DNA of 64,000 nucleotides. Origin: Proteles cristata cristata (lineage: Eukaryota; Chordata; Mammalia; Carnivora; Hyaenidae). Below are positions 12,348 to 21,500 of this stretch, piece by piece; position 1 is the stretch's first letter; each line of letters opens with the position of its first letter. The notes below the pieces were generated by a model. It saw only the letters and a program-made list of their open reading frames with translations. It was not told the origin of the DNA and did not search any database. The stretch spans positions 4,402,001 through 4,466,000 of the forward strand of contig JAESUZ010005462.1 in NCBI GenBank assembly GCA_017311185.1, written 5' to 3'. The position numbers and the translations under genes are program-made.

Positions 12348-14229
12348 TTTGGGTAGCTTTCTATCTCTTGTTAGTTTTAAAAGCTCGTTATGCACTCTGT
12401 ACCTGCGAGTGCTGCTGTATCAAAGAAAGCTCTTTGACTGTCCAGGGCCTGTCCGTTCAGGAAGTGTTCTTGGTCTCTCTTGTAGAGACCTTGGTTATTT
12501 TATTTTCCTACTCATAGTGGTATTTGGGACTCTCCACCATGTGTACTTTGGCTTGTCTCTTGTTTTCTTAGCCCTGGGGAAAAAAAAAACAGACAGACAA
12601 ACACACAGGAAACAAAGGTACACAAAGCATAGACAAATCCAACAAACATGCAAACCAAAAGGGAAAAAGAAAAAGAAAGAAAGGAAGGGACACATACAAA
12701 AAAAAGAAAAAAGAAAAAGAGAGAAAAGCAGAGGGAGAGAAGACATAATAAAAATAAAAATACATAAAAAAGAAAGAAAAGGAAAAAGAAAAAGCCAATA
12801 GGCAAAGGATAGTCTAAAGCATAGAACCAGAATTCCCAGCTACAAATAAATAGCCGGATGTATGCTGTGCTGGTGGAAGAGCATATACAAAGCGAGAAAT
12901 AACAGGGCCGGGAGGAAGCAAAATTGAAATGAAATGAGCAGGCAGAAGGACTAAGAGGCTTAATTCAGAGAGAAAGGGGGGAATATGGTTGGAGACGAGG
13001 CAAAGAAATGACGATAATGCTACTCAGAGAAACTATATAGTCTGATTACTCCAGAGAGAAAGAGATAAAAAGGTAGCGGTGGAGGTGTAGAATTTACATC
13101 TAGAGAATGGATGAAATGTGAGTGTTTAAGCAAGCCAGTGACCAGAGTTAATCAGGGCAGTGCATCTGTGTTGGTCTTGCCCTGGCTCCGGTAAGGAGGA
13201 GGAGGAGGAGGAGGAGGAGGAGAGGAGGAGGAGGGAGGAGGAGAGAAGGAGGAGGGGGAGGAGGAGGAGGAGGAGGGAGGAGGAGGAGGAGGAGGAGGAG
13301 GAGAGGAGGAGGAGGAAGGAGGAGGAGGAGGAGGAGGGGAGGAGGAGGAGGAGAGGAGGGAGGAGGGAGGAGGAGGGAGGAGGGAGGGAGGGGGAGGAGG
13401 AGGAGGGAGGAGGGAGGAGGAGGAGGAGGAGGAGGAGGAGGAGGAGGAGAGGAGGAGGAGGAGGAGGCAGCCCTCTAGCAGGGATGGCGTGGTTTGGTCC
13501 AGTGAGTCCTGCTAGGGTCCTGCCTTGGTGGTTGTGGGGAGAAATGTGGCGGTACCTCAGTCCCTTCTTGAACCAAGCGTTGCAACTCAATCTTTTGAGT
13601 GTGATCTCCCTGTGTCAGAGGAATAGCCAAGGTAGGCTGTGCTGTATATCCCAAGCCAGGGTTCGTTTCCAGATCTTAGTCCATACGCTGCATTGATATT
13701 GCCCAAAATATAAACTCGCAGGTGAGTCCCTCAGAGCAGTTTCAAGCCTCTTGCCTTCACCCTGGGGATTGTGCCAGAAGCCACTGCTAGTGTCCCCTCC
13801 AGGTCGAGCTGGCAAACAAGAAACAGTTTCTCCCGGAGTCACCTGGGACGAGTAGATCCCGCCTAGGGTCAACTTGACAGCGGGAAACCGGATCCCTCAG
13901 TGTCCGGAGCAGAGGTTTTTCTCTTCTCCAGAGACAGGGACAGTGTCTTGAGCAGTTTCAGCCACTCTTTTATTTTCTCCCCTAGACTCGCCACGGTTCC
14001 CCACAAAGGGGGATACCCCTTCCCTCTGTGTCTCCGGTCCCGGCCCAATTTTATGCTCCCCAGTTAGCACTCATGCTATAAGGTTTTCTCAGCAGACTCT
14101 GTCTTCTTTTCCTCCCATACTCCTGGATTCTGGAAGGGTTCCTAAGGCTTCACGTATTCTCCGTTTGAGAGATGGGGGCGAGTGAAATGTACAGAGATCC
14201 CTACTTCTCCGCCATCTTGACTCCTTTCC
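12348..14229 (-). promoter_or_regulatory. L1 5' UTR (internal promoter region), decayed
   Basis: The L1 5' UTR normally carries the element's own RNA polymerase II promoter. The first bases (AAGATGGCGGAG) match a YY1-type CAAGATGGCGG site, known in human L1 to position the transcription start. The region is GC-rich near 13,480-14,200. A 274-bp GGA tract replaces a short purine tract present in the sister element at 18,145-18,190. Activity cannot be judged from sequence. Confidence 0.6.
13194..13467. repeat. (GGA)n expansion, 274 bp homopurine tract
   Basis: Nearly uninterrupted GGA/GGAGG repeats on the plus strand, with a few GGGA, GGAA and AGA variants. The strand asymmetry makes it a candidate for G-quadruplex or triplex DNA. 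It lies in the 5' UTR of the full-length L1. The long frames called across it on both strands are products of the repeat, not genes. Confidence 0.97.
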
Positions 14230-14347
14230 AGGGTAGTTCTATTTTTTTTTTTTTTTGAAGTTGGCCCTGTGACATCCACTTTTTAATTTTTTTTTTTTAC
14301 AAATAGTTTATTGTCAAATTAGTTTTCACATAACACTCAGTGCTCAT
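14230..14347 (-). mobile_element. micro-L1 insertion with probable 3' transduction
   Basis: On the minus strand, ~49 bp of L1 3' UTR end (14,299-14,347) is followed by poly(A), then ~30 bp of non-L1 sequence (14,257-14,285, containing TTGGCCCTGTGACATCC on the plus strand), then a second poly(A). The motif AGGGTAGTTCTATTTTT lies at both ends (14,230 and 14,348) as the TSD. An ATTAAA hexamer sits upstream of the second poly(A). Two poly(A) tails around unique sequence are the classic mark of L1 read-through into flanking DNA. Confidence 0.8.
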
Positions 14348-14799
14348 AGGGTAGTTCTATTTTTAACTTTTTGAGAAACCTCCATACTGTTCCCCAGAGT
14401 GGCTGCACCAGTTTGCATTCACATCAACAGTGTAAAAGAGTTCCCCTTTCTCCACATTCTTGCTAACACCTTTTGTTCATGGTGTTGTTGATTTTAGCCA
14501 TTCTGACTGGTGTGGAGTGATATTTCACTGTAGTTTTTATTTCTACTTTCTTGATTATCAGTGATGTTGATAATCTTTTCATGTGTCTGCTGGTCTTTGT
14601 AAAAATGTTTATTCATATCTTCTGCCCATTTCTTACTTTGGATTATTTCTTTTATGGGTGTTGAGTTTTATAGGTTCTTTATATAGTTTGGATACTAACC
14701 CTTTACCAGATATGTCATTTGAAAATATCTTCTCCCATTCTGTCAGCTGCCTTTTAGTTTTGTTGATTGCTTCTTTCACCGTGCAGAAGCTTTTTTTCT

Positions 14800-16337
14800 T
14801 CAATGAGTCACAATAGTTTATTTTCACTTTTGTTTCCCTTGCCTCAGGAGACATATATAGAAACAAGTTGCTACTGTCGATGCCAAAGCAGTTACTGCCT
14901 GAGTTCTCCTCTAGGATTTTTATGGTTTCATGTCTCATATTAGATCTTTAATCCATTTTGAATTTATTTTTGTGTTTATTTTGTGTTTTCTGTAAGAAAG
15001 TGGTCCAGTTTACATATTGCCATCCAGTTTTCCCAACACTATTTTATGAAGTGAATGTATTTTTCCATTGAATATTCCTTTTTGTTTTGTCAAAGATTAT
15101 TTGACCACAGAGTTGTGTGTTCATTCAGGATTTTTTATTGTGTTCCATTGATCTATGTGTCTATTTTTGTGCCAGTGCCATACTTTTTTGGTCACTACAG
15201 CTTTATAATATAACTTGAAGTCTGGAATGATGATGCTTCCATAATTTTCAAGGTTGCTTTGGCTATTCGGGGTCTTCGTGGTTCCATACAAATGTTTGTT
15301 CAAGCTCTGTGAAAAATGCATTGATATTTTGATTGGGATTGCATTAAATGTGTAGATTGCTTTGGATAGGGTAAACATTTTAACACTACTTGTTCTCCCA
15401 ATCCATGAGCATGGAATGTCTTCTCATTTCTTTGTGTTATCTTCAATTTATTTAACAGCGTTTAGCAGTTTTCAGTGTATAGATCTTTCACCTCCTCCGT
15501 TAGGTTTATGCCTAAGTATCTTATTGTTTTCTTGCAATTGGGAATGGGATTGATTCCTTAATTTCTCTTTCTGCTGCTTCATTATTGGTGTATAGAAAGG
15601 CAATGGCTTTCTGCCTGTTGGTTTTGTATCTTGCAAGTTTACCACATTTGTTTATCAGTTTGGCAGTTTTTTGGTGGCATCTTTTGGGTTTTCTCTATAG
15701 AGTGTTGTGTCATCTGCAAATAGTGAAAGTTTTACTTCTTCCTTTTCATACAGATGCTCTTTATGTCTTTTCATTGATTTCTGTGGCTAGGACTTCCTGT
15801 ACTATGTCAAGTAACAGTGTGATAGGGGACATTCCTGTCTTGTTCCTGACTGTAGAGGAAAAGCTCTCAGCTTTTCCCCGTTGAGGATAATATTAGCTTT
15901 GGGTTTTTCCATATGTAGCCTTTATTATTTTATGGTAAATTCCCTCTAAAGCTGCTTTGTTGAGGGATTTTTGGTGCGTCTATTAAAATGATTATATGCT
16001 TATCCTTTTTTTATTATTAATGTGGGCTATCACATTGATTGATTGAACCACCCTTGCAACCCAGGAACAAATAAATCCCGCGTGAGCATGGTGCATGATT
16101 CTTTTAACATACTGTTGAATTTGGTTTACTAGCATTGTATTGAGATTTTTCGCATTCATGACCATCAGGGATGTTAGCCTGTAGTTCTCTTTTTTAGTGG
16201 AGTCTTTATCTGGTTTTGGTATCAGGGTAATGCTGACCTCATAGAATGGACTTGGAAGTTTTCCTTTCTTTTCCACTTTTTGGAGTAGTTTGAGAAGAAT
16301 GTTAGTACCCACTAACTCTTCTTTAAATGTTAGGTAG
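14800..16337. repeat. inverted near-identical segment, copy A
   Basis: This 1.54-kb piece of old L1 ORF2 matches the reverse complement of 52,457-53,995 with only a few differences found by eye (for example one base near 15,810 and one missing T near 14,808). Three translated stretches of 63, 85 and 106 codons are identical in the two copies, and one of 99 codons differs at one residue. Just beyond the 14,800 end the copies fall to roughly 80% identity. Confidence 0.93.
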
Positions 16338-16551
16338 CTGGGGTGCCTGGGTGGCTCAGTCAGTTAGGTGTCCGACTTCAGCTCAGGTCATGATCTCACG
16401 GTTCATGGGTTTGAGCCCCACGTCGGGCTCTGTGCTTACAGCTCAGAGCCTGGAGCCTTCTTCAGATTCTGTGTCTCCCTCTCTTTCTGACCCTCCTTTG
16501 CTTTCTCACACACACACACTCTCTCAGAAATAAATTAAAAACATTTAAAAA
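16338..16551 (+). mobile_element. CAN-SINE (copy A only)
   Basis: Sense SINE: GGGTGCCTGGGTGGCTCAG head, CT-rich stretch, CACACACAC and an A-rich tail. The TSD is CTTTAAATGTTAGGTAG (16,321-16,337) against CTTTAAAAAATGTTTGGTAG (16,552-16,571). The inverted copy near 52,457 lacks it, so it inserted after the two copies last shared sequence across this site. Confidence 0.92.
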
Positions 16552-16571
16552 CTTTAAAAAATGTTTGGTAG

Positions 16572-16824
16572 AGAATGCTTGGTTGGCTCAGTTGTTAATC
16601 ATCTGACTTCAGCTCAGGTCATGATCTCACAGCTTCTGAGCTCAAGTTCTACATCTGATGAGCTAGAGCACCACTTTGGTGAACATGAGCCCTGCTTCTG
16701 GAAAAACACAAGCCCTGGAGAGCCCCACTTCTCTCTCACTCTGAACCTCATGGAATTCTCTCTCTCTCTCTCTTCCTTTCACTCACTTGTGCTTCCTCTG
16801 TCTCTCTCAACAACAAAAAGAATT
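16572..16824 (+). mobile_element. CAN-SINE, first half of a SINE pair (copy A)
   Basis: Diverged SINE with the head GCTTGGTTGGCTCAG, body GACTTCAGCTCAGGTCATGA and tail AACAACAAAAAGAATT. It adjoins a second SINE. The pair together is flanked by AAATGTTTGGTAG at 16,559-16,571 and 19,278-19,290. The same pair exists in inverted orientation at 52,008-52,456, about 6% different by eye over this half. Confidence 0.9.
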
Positions 16825-17122
16825 GAGGCACCTGGGTGGCTCAGTCAGTTGAGCATTTGACTTTGCCCAGGTCATGATTACATGGTTCATGGATTTGAGC
16901 ACTGTATCGGGCTCTGTGCTGATAGCTGAGAGCCTGGAGCCTGCTTTGGATACTGTGTCTTCCTCTCTCTCTACCCTTTCATGCTCGCACTGTATTTATT
17001 TGTGTCTCTCTCTTTTTTTTTCTTCAGCTTCTTGTTCTTCTATAACGGCGTCCTCTAAATCACTTGTTCTCCTTTCTGCCTCTTACATCCGTGCATTGGA
17101 GCCCTCTAATTTATTATATCAT

Positions 17123-17347
17123 TTATCGCATTTTTAAAAATTCTTCATGCCTATTTTTATTTTCCATTCTGTCTGTAGCCATAGTTTCTTTGATATCCTC
17201 TATGCTTTTTTCAAGCCCAGCTATTAATTTTACCATTATCATTCTAAAATCGTGTTCAGTTATGCTGCTGATATCTGTTTTGAGAAGTTCACTAGCTGTC
17301 ATTTCTTCTTGGAGTTTCTTTGGAGGAGAGCTCTTTCGTTTCATCAT
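17123..17347 (-). pseudogene. L1 ORF1 N-terminal fragment
   Basis: Begins MMKRKSSPPKKLQEEMTASE and runs 74 codons, matching the N-terminus and start of the coiled coil of the ORF1 at 12,141-12,347. It ends at a stop at 17,123, before the element's own 3' end. The RNA-recognition and C-terminal domains are absent because the element stops at 17,009, so it could not make a working ORF1p. Confidence 0.88.
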
Positions 17348-17363
17348 TTTAGTTAGCTTTCGA

Positions 17364-19193
17364 GCTCTTGTTGGTTTTAAAGACCTTTTATGCTCTCTGT
17401 ACCTACGAGTGCTGCTATATCCAAGAAGACTCTTTGACTTTCCAAGGCGTATCCTTTCAGAGAGTGTTTTTTGAATGGTATCCCTCGATCTCTCTTGTTG
17501 GGACCTTGGTTATTTTATTTTCCTATTCATAGTGATATTTGGGACTCTCCACCTTGTGTACTCTGGCTTGTTTCTTGAGATAGCCCTGGAAAAGATAACA
17601 GACAGACAAACACACAGGGAGCAGGAGCACACAAACACACAGACTAATTCAACTAACCTGCAAACCGAGAGGGAAAACGAAAAAGTTAAAAGACGGAGGA
17701 GGGGGGCGAATAATAAAGAGTATAAAATACATAAAAGGGTCAAAAAGGAGAAAAGGAAAGAAAAAAAGAAGAAAACCAATGGACAAAGAACGGTTTAAAG
17801 AATATAACCAGATTTCCCAGCTACAGTTAAATAGCCATATGTATGCAGTGCTGGTTGAAGAGCATAGAGAAAGAGAGAGAAGACAGGGCGGGGATGAGGC
17901 AAAATTGGAAATAGAATGAACAGGCAGAAGGGATAAGAAGCTTTTTTCAAAGAGCTAAAGGGTACAATATGGTTGGATAGGTGAGAGAAGGACGCTGATA
18001 TTATCCAGAGCAACTATATAGGCTAATTACTCCTGAGAGAAAGAGATGAAAATGCCGGTAGGTGTAGAATTTACATCTACAGAATGGACTCGTTGTGATT
18101 GTTTAAGCAAGCTGGTGACCAGTGTTAATCAAGTCAGTGTTCTGGGGGAAAAAGAGAGAAAAGAGAAAGAAGAAATAAAAAGGGAGGAGGGCAGCTCTCA
18201 AGCAGGGATGGGCATGGCGTGATCCAATGCCTCAGGCGGGAGCTCTGCCTTGGCGGTTGTGGGGAGGAGAGTGACAGTGCTCCAGTCCCTTCTTGAACCA
18301 AGTGTTGCACCTCGATTTTTTGGGCATGTAAACTCCCCGTACTGGGGGCGCAGCCAAAGTTGGTTGCACTCTTCAACTCAGGCCAGTCCCAATCTCCAAA
18401 TCCCAGCTCCCGCGCGCCGCTGAAATTGCCTTAGACACAGCTTCCCAGGCAGCCCCCTCGGGGCAATTCCAGGCCTCCTGCCTGGCTCTGGGGGTGGCGT
18501 CAGAATTGCTGCTTCCTTCTTTGGGTCAGGCTGGCGAGCATGGGCGGGGGCTTGCCTGCCCGGTGCGCCAAGCCCGCTGGAGTGAGGAAAACCAGGTCCC
18601 TCTATGGCTCATCACCCGAGACACGAACTCGCAGGCAAATCACCCAGTTTTTAGCTCTTTGCCTTCCCTCCAGAGCTCCAGCCAGCCAGGAGCGCAGACA
18701 CCCAGTGCCTGCGCACAGCTCTTCCAGGAGCCCAAGCCGCCCAGGAGGACAATGGTGGCAGGCGCGCCGCTACTCTAGAAGTCCAGCCAGCCAGGAGCCA
18801 GCACAAAGAAACAGTCCGTGAGCTCAGCCCTCCGGGACCAGTTGGCGCGAGGGCACCTAGCGTGCAGGTATTTGGCGCACATGGTCTTTCTATGCCCCGA
18901 GCGGAAGTTTTTCCCCGAGCGGAGGTTTTTCTGTTTCGGACTCTCTCTTTTTCCTCTCTCACTCCCCACAGAGGGGGATCGCCTCCGACCCTGGAGTCTC
19001 CAATCCTGGCCCAATTTTATCTTCCCCAGTTCGCACTCATGTTAGAAGTCTTTCTCAGTGTGTTCTGCATCCTTTTTCTCCCAATCTCTCAGGTTTTGTA
19101 AGGTTTCCAGTGGCTTCAGATCTTTTCCATGTGATGTATGGGCACGAGTACAAGTACGGAGCTCCTTACTTCTCCGCCATCTTGCCCCTCCTC
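17364..19193 (-). promoter_or_regulatory. L1 5' UTR of the truncated element
   Basis: GC- and CpG-containing 5' UTR similar to that at 63,284-64,000, including the start motif AAGATGGCGGAGAAG and the duplicated phrase CCGCTCGGGGMA (M = A or C). It has many more CpG-to-TpG changes than the copy at the window end, so it looks older. The open frames across it have no codon bias. Confidence 0.6.
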
Positions 19194-19499
19194 TATTTGT
19201 GTCTCAAAAATAACCGTTAAAAAATTATTTAAAAATCTTTAAAAATTAAAAATAAAATAAAAGAAACAAAATAAAATAAATGTTTGGTAGCATTCCCCTT
19301 TGAAGCCTTCTGGCCTTGGACTTTTCTTTTTGAGGAGAACTTCCAATTTCTTGACCTATAGTTTTACATAATATTCTTTTATAATTGTTTGTATTTCTGT
19401 GGTGTTGGTTGTTATTTCTCCTCTCTCACTTGTGGTTTTATCTATTTGGCTCCTTTCTTTTTTCTTTTTGGTAAGGATGGCTAGAGTTTTATAACTTTT

Positions 19500-21209
19500 T
19501 TGTTTTTGTTTTTTGTTTGTTTTCAGAGAAAAATCTTCTTAAGTTTATTTTCACATTTTGTGAAAATGTTTTTTTCCATATAAGTTCAGTTATACATTTT
19601 AAAATATGCTTCTTGATTCAGTTATATATAAAATTATAGAAGGAGAAAAATGTGAAAAGGGCTGTTAGGATTGAGGATAATATAAGGGCTTGCAGTAAAG
19701 CTACTATTTTTGTAATTTTTGGACAACTATCTTTTACCTTGAACCCTATTAAAGTGTTACATGGCCTCGATGTTTCTAAATTTTTTAAAGAATGTCAATT
19801 TTGAAAACTCTGGAAACAACTTAATTCCTCTAAAAGAATCTATTTACCCCTATTCTATTCAAGTTAACATGTATTGCATTTCTTTTACTTTAAAAATTAC
19901 TTGTTATTTTTAATTTTACTTTTACCAAGTTATTTTTAAATTTTAATTAATTTATTTTTTAAAGATTTTATATTTAAGTAATCTTTACACCCAACACGGG
20001 GCTCAAATTTACAACCCCAAGGTCAAGATTCATATGCTCCACCAAATGAGCAGGGAAATGCCCCTTTAAAGTTTTTAATTTTTAAAACTATACAAGATAT
20101 GCTGATTGTAAAAATTTCTTGCAATCTTTAAGGAAAATAGGTATATTCTTTCACCAACCCCCATCACACTCTCTTTTATAGTTACTTTATCAATTTATTT
20201 ACATGCTATTTTTCTATAAAGTTACATGTATTTCTGAGAAAAGATCAGTTATGTGATTTGTGAACAACTTTTTTTTCAAGAGTCATCTATTATGTTTTCA
20301 TGCCTTAGCATAACTGTCAATTGCTCAAAAACATGTTGATACTACTTGTTTTTTTCTGGTCTGATTTACTTTTCTGTTAATAGATACAGCTTTTAAACAA
20401 TGTAGTCAACCCCCAACTTTTATGTCTTTCTTCAAAAACGTCAACCATCTCAAGACAATGAATGTTGCATGTTGAACCAAACAATTTTTTAATTTCAGTA
20501 TCTAGAACATAAAATGGTGGGCCTAGATGTTTAGTGGGATCATAAGAAAGAACAGCCAAGAGGTAGTGAAACCCTTTTCTAGTTAGGGACAGCATTATAT
20601 CTGCGTAGCGTTTACGATCCCCTGGGTTACTAGCAACTTATGCTCCTCTATCCCAGATCCTGTTGAATTTGCCAATGTTCACTCTGGGAAGATCAAAAAG
20701 GTTGCAACAGTCCAATGAAATGTTCCCCGAAGAACTCTTGAATACTTTGGCTCCAGGAGTTTCCATGATGGGCTCTTCTGAGTAAGAAAGATTCTGCTCT
20801 GTAAAAAATTACCAAAACCCAAGCTCACTGATTGCCACGCCTACTACATGGTGTCCTCGGTCCGCAAACCATTTCATCTCAACTACTTTTCCACAAAGAG
20901 GAAAAAATACTCTCAGATCATTGTTGCCTTTGAGGAAAGTATACAAATGCTTTTTTAATAACTGATGTCCTTGTTCTTGATGAAATCCAATTTGGCAGCC
21001 CACGCACTTCTCTTGCCATTCTTCCAGAGCCAGTACTCGGTTTTTCTGTACCTTGGTATCGGGGTACTCTTTAACATCGAGTAAAGTGCTTGTATCATCC
21101 ATAGTTTCACGGATACCTTTGCCTTACAAACAGATGCCTCCAATGGCTCTCGCGCAGATCGCAGCCTGCACACTGCAGCTGGCTCCCGTGCTGCCTCATG
21201 CCTCCTTGA
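19500..21209 (-). pseudogene. TPMT: TPMT processed pseudogene (retrocopy), full length
   Basis: TPMT transfers a methyl group from S-adenosylmethionine to thiopurines in the cytosol. The coding-equivalent span is 21,102 down to 20,366, 737 bp, one base short of the 738 bp expected for 245 codons plus stop, with no introns. Family text is clear: [49 protein letters not shown] and FEERHKSWG. It is dead: an in-frame TAA follows SELGFW (end 20,809), a second TAA replaces the Leu codon in the WDRGA-VA region near 20,640, and a one-base deletion near 20,386 shifts the last ~10 codons. A ~100-bp 5' UTR, a ~840-bp 3' UTR, AATAAA (complement at 19,544-19,549), an impure poly(A) and a TSD (GTTTTATAACTTTT 19,486-19,499; GTGTTATAACTTTT 21,210-21,223) show L1-driven retroposition into the old L1. 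Confidence 0.96.
19940..20066 (-). mobile_element. older SINE fragment within the TPMT 3' UTR
   Basis: Antisense carnivore SINE text: AAAGATTTTATATTTAAGTA, then CAACACGGGGCTCAAATTTA, CCCCAAGGTCAAGATTCATA and TGCTCCACCAAATGAGCAGG. It is decayed and without a clear TSD. It may have been part of the parent TPMT mRNA 3' UTR before retroposition, or inserted later. The sequence alone does not decide. Confidence 0.75.
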
Positions 21210-21500
21210 GTGTTATAACTTTTATTAATTTTTGCAAAGAACCAATTCCTGGCTTCATTGGTCTGTCCTATTGTGTTTTTTTGTTTGTTTTTGTTTCGTT
21301 TCTATATCATATATTTCTACTCTAATTTTTATTATTTCCTTTCTTTTGTTGGCTTTAGGCTTCATTTGTTCTTTTTCTAGCTCCTTTAGCTTTAAAGTTG
21401 GTTGTTTATTTCAGATTTTTTCTTGCTTCTTGCAATAGGCCTGTATTGCTATATATTTCCTTCTTATTACCACTTTTGTTGCATCCTAAAGATTTTGAAC

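Larger units (their letters stand above)
7191..14229 (-). mobile_element. full-length L1 (dead), minus strand
   Basis: About 7.04 kb including one SINE. The 5' end reads AAGATGGCGGAGAAGTAGGG (complement near 14,190-14,217), followed by a GC-rich 5' UTR, ORF1, ORF2, a 3' UTR and an A-rich tail. The TSD is AGGGTAGTTTTATTTTTT at 7182-7199 and AGGGTAGTTCTATTTTTT from 14,230. The target was an older L1 that already carried this same motif twice around a micro-L1. Both ORFs are broken, so it cannot encode its own machinery. The 5' UTR contains a 274-bp GGA expansion. Confidence 0.93.
17009..19193 (-). mobile_element. 5'-complete, 3'-truncated L1 (5' UTR plus start of ORF1)
   Basis: On the minus strand it starts at 19,193 with GGGGCAAGATGGCGGAGAAG, runs through a full GC-rich 5' UTR and into ORF1, then ends at an A-run (AAGCTGAAGAAAAAAAAAGA) inside the ORF1 coiled-coil region. 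A 12-bp TSD, TATTTGTGTCTC, flanks it at 16,997-17,008 and 19,194-19,205. Most L1 copies lose the 5' end. This one has lost everything after early ORF1, which suggests a prematurely polyadenylated transcript or priming at an internal A-rich site. The same A-rich stretch (GAGAAAAAGAAAGA) occurs in the sister element near 12,020. Confidence 0.9.
16825..19277 (+). mobile_element. CAN-SINE, second half of the pair, split by an L1
   Basis: The head GAGGCACCTGGGTGGCTCAG begins here. The SINE body reaches TATTTGTGTCTC at 16,997-17,008, is interrupted by the L1 at 17,009-19,193, and resumes at 19,194 with the duplicated TATTTGTGTCTC and a long A-rich tail. The copy at 52,008-52,210 has no such L1, so the L1 arrived later. 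Confidence 0.9.
6727..21500 (-). mobile_element. old L1 host element, 5'-truncated, split by many insertions
   Basis: Minus-strand old L1 made of the segments 6727-7190, 14348-16337, 19291-19485 and 21224-21500. The 3' UTR starts near 6727 and the sequence reads back through ORF2 (zinc-knuckle region, reverse transcriptase) to the endonuclease/RT linker near 21,500, where it stops without a 5' UTR. Each interruption is an identifiable retrotransposed insertion with a TSD, so the original order can be reconstructed. ORF2 is broken by stops and frameshifts in every segment. Its segment at 14,800-16,337 is almost identical to an inverted copy at 52,457-53,995. Confidence 0.85.

Noticed and set aside
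12349..12805. Overlapping frames of 76-150 codons on both strands
   Set aside because: They lie in the purine-rich L1 leader, and composition alone keeps them open. No domains.
13126..13696. Long open frames (154 and 178 codons) on both strands
   Set aside because: They are translations of the GGA repeat (poly-Glu/Arg or poly-Leu/Pro/Ser) in an L1 leader. No gene.
18494..19101. GC- and CpG-rich region with several frames, looking like a gene promoter/CpG island
   Set aside because: It is the 5' UTR of the truncated L1; it matches the leader at 63,284-64,000.
20377..21102. Possible functional methyltransferase gene
   Set aside because: Two in-frame stops and a terminal frameshift in an intronless copy with poly(A) and TSD; it is a processed pseudogene.
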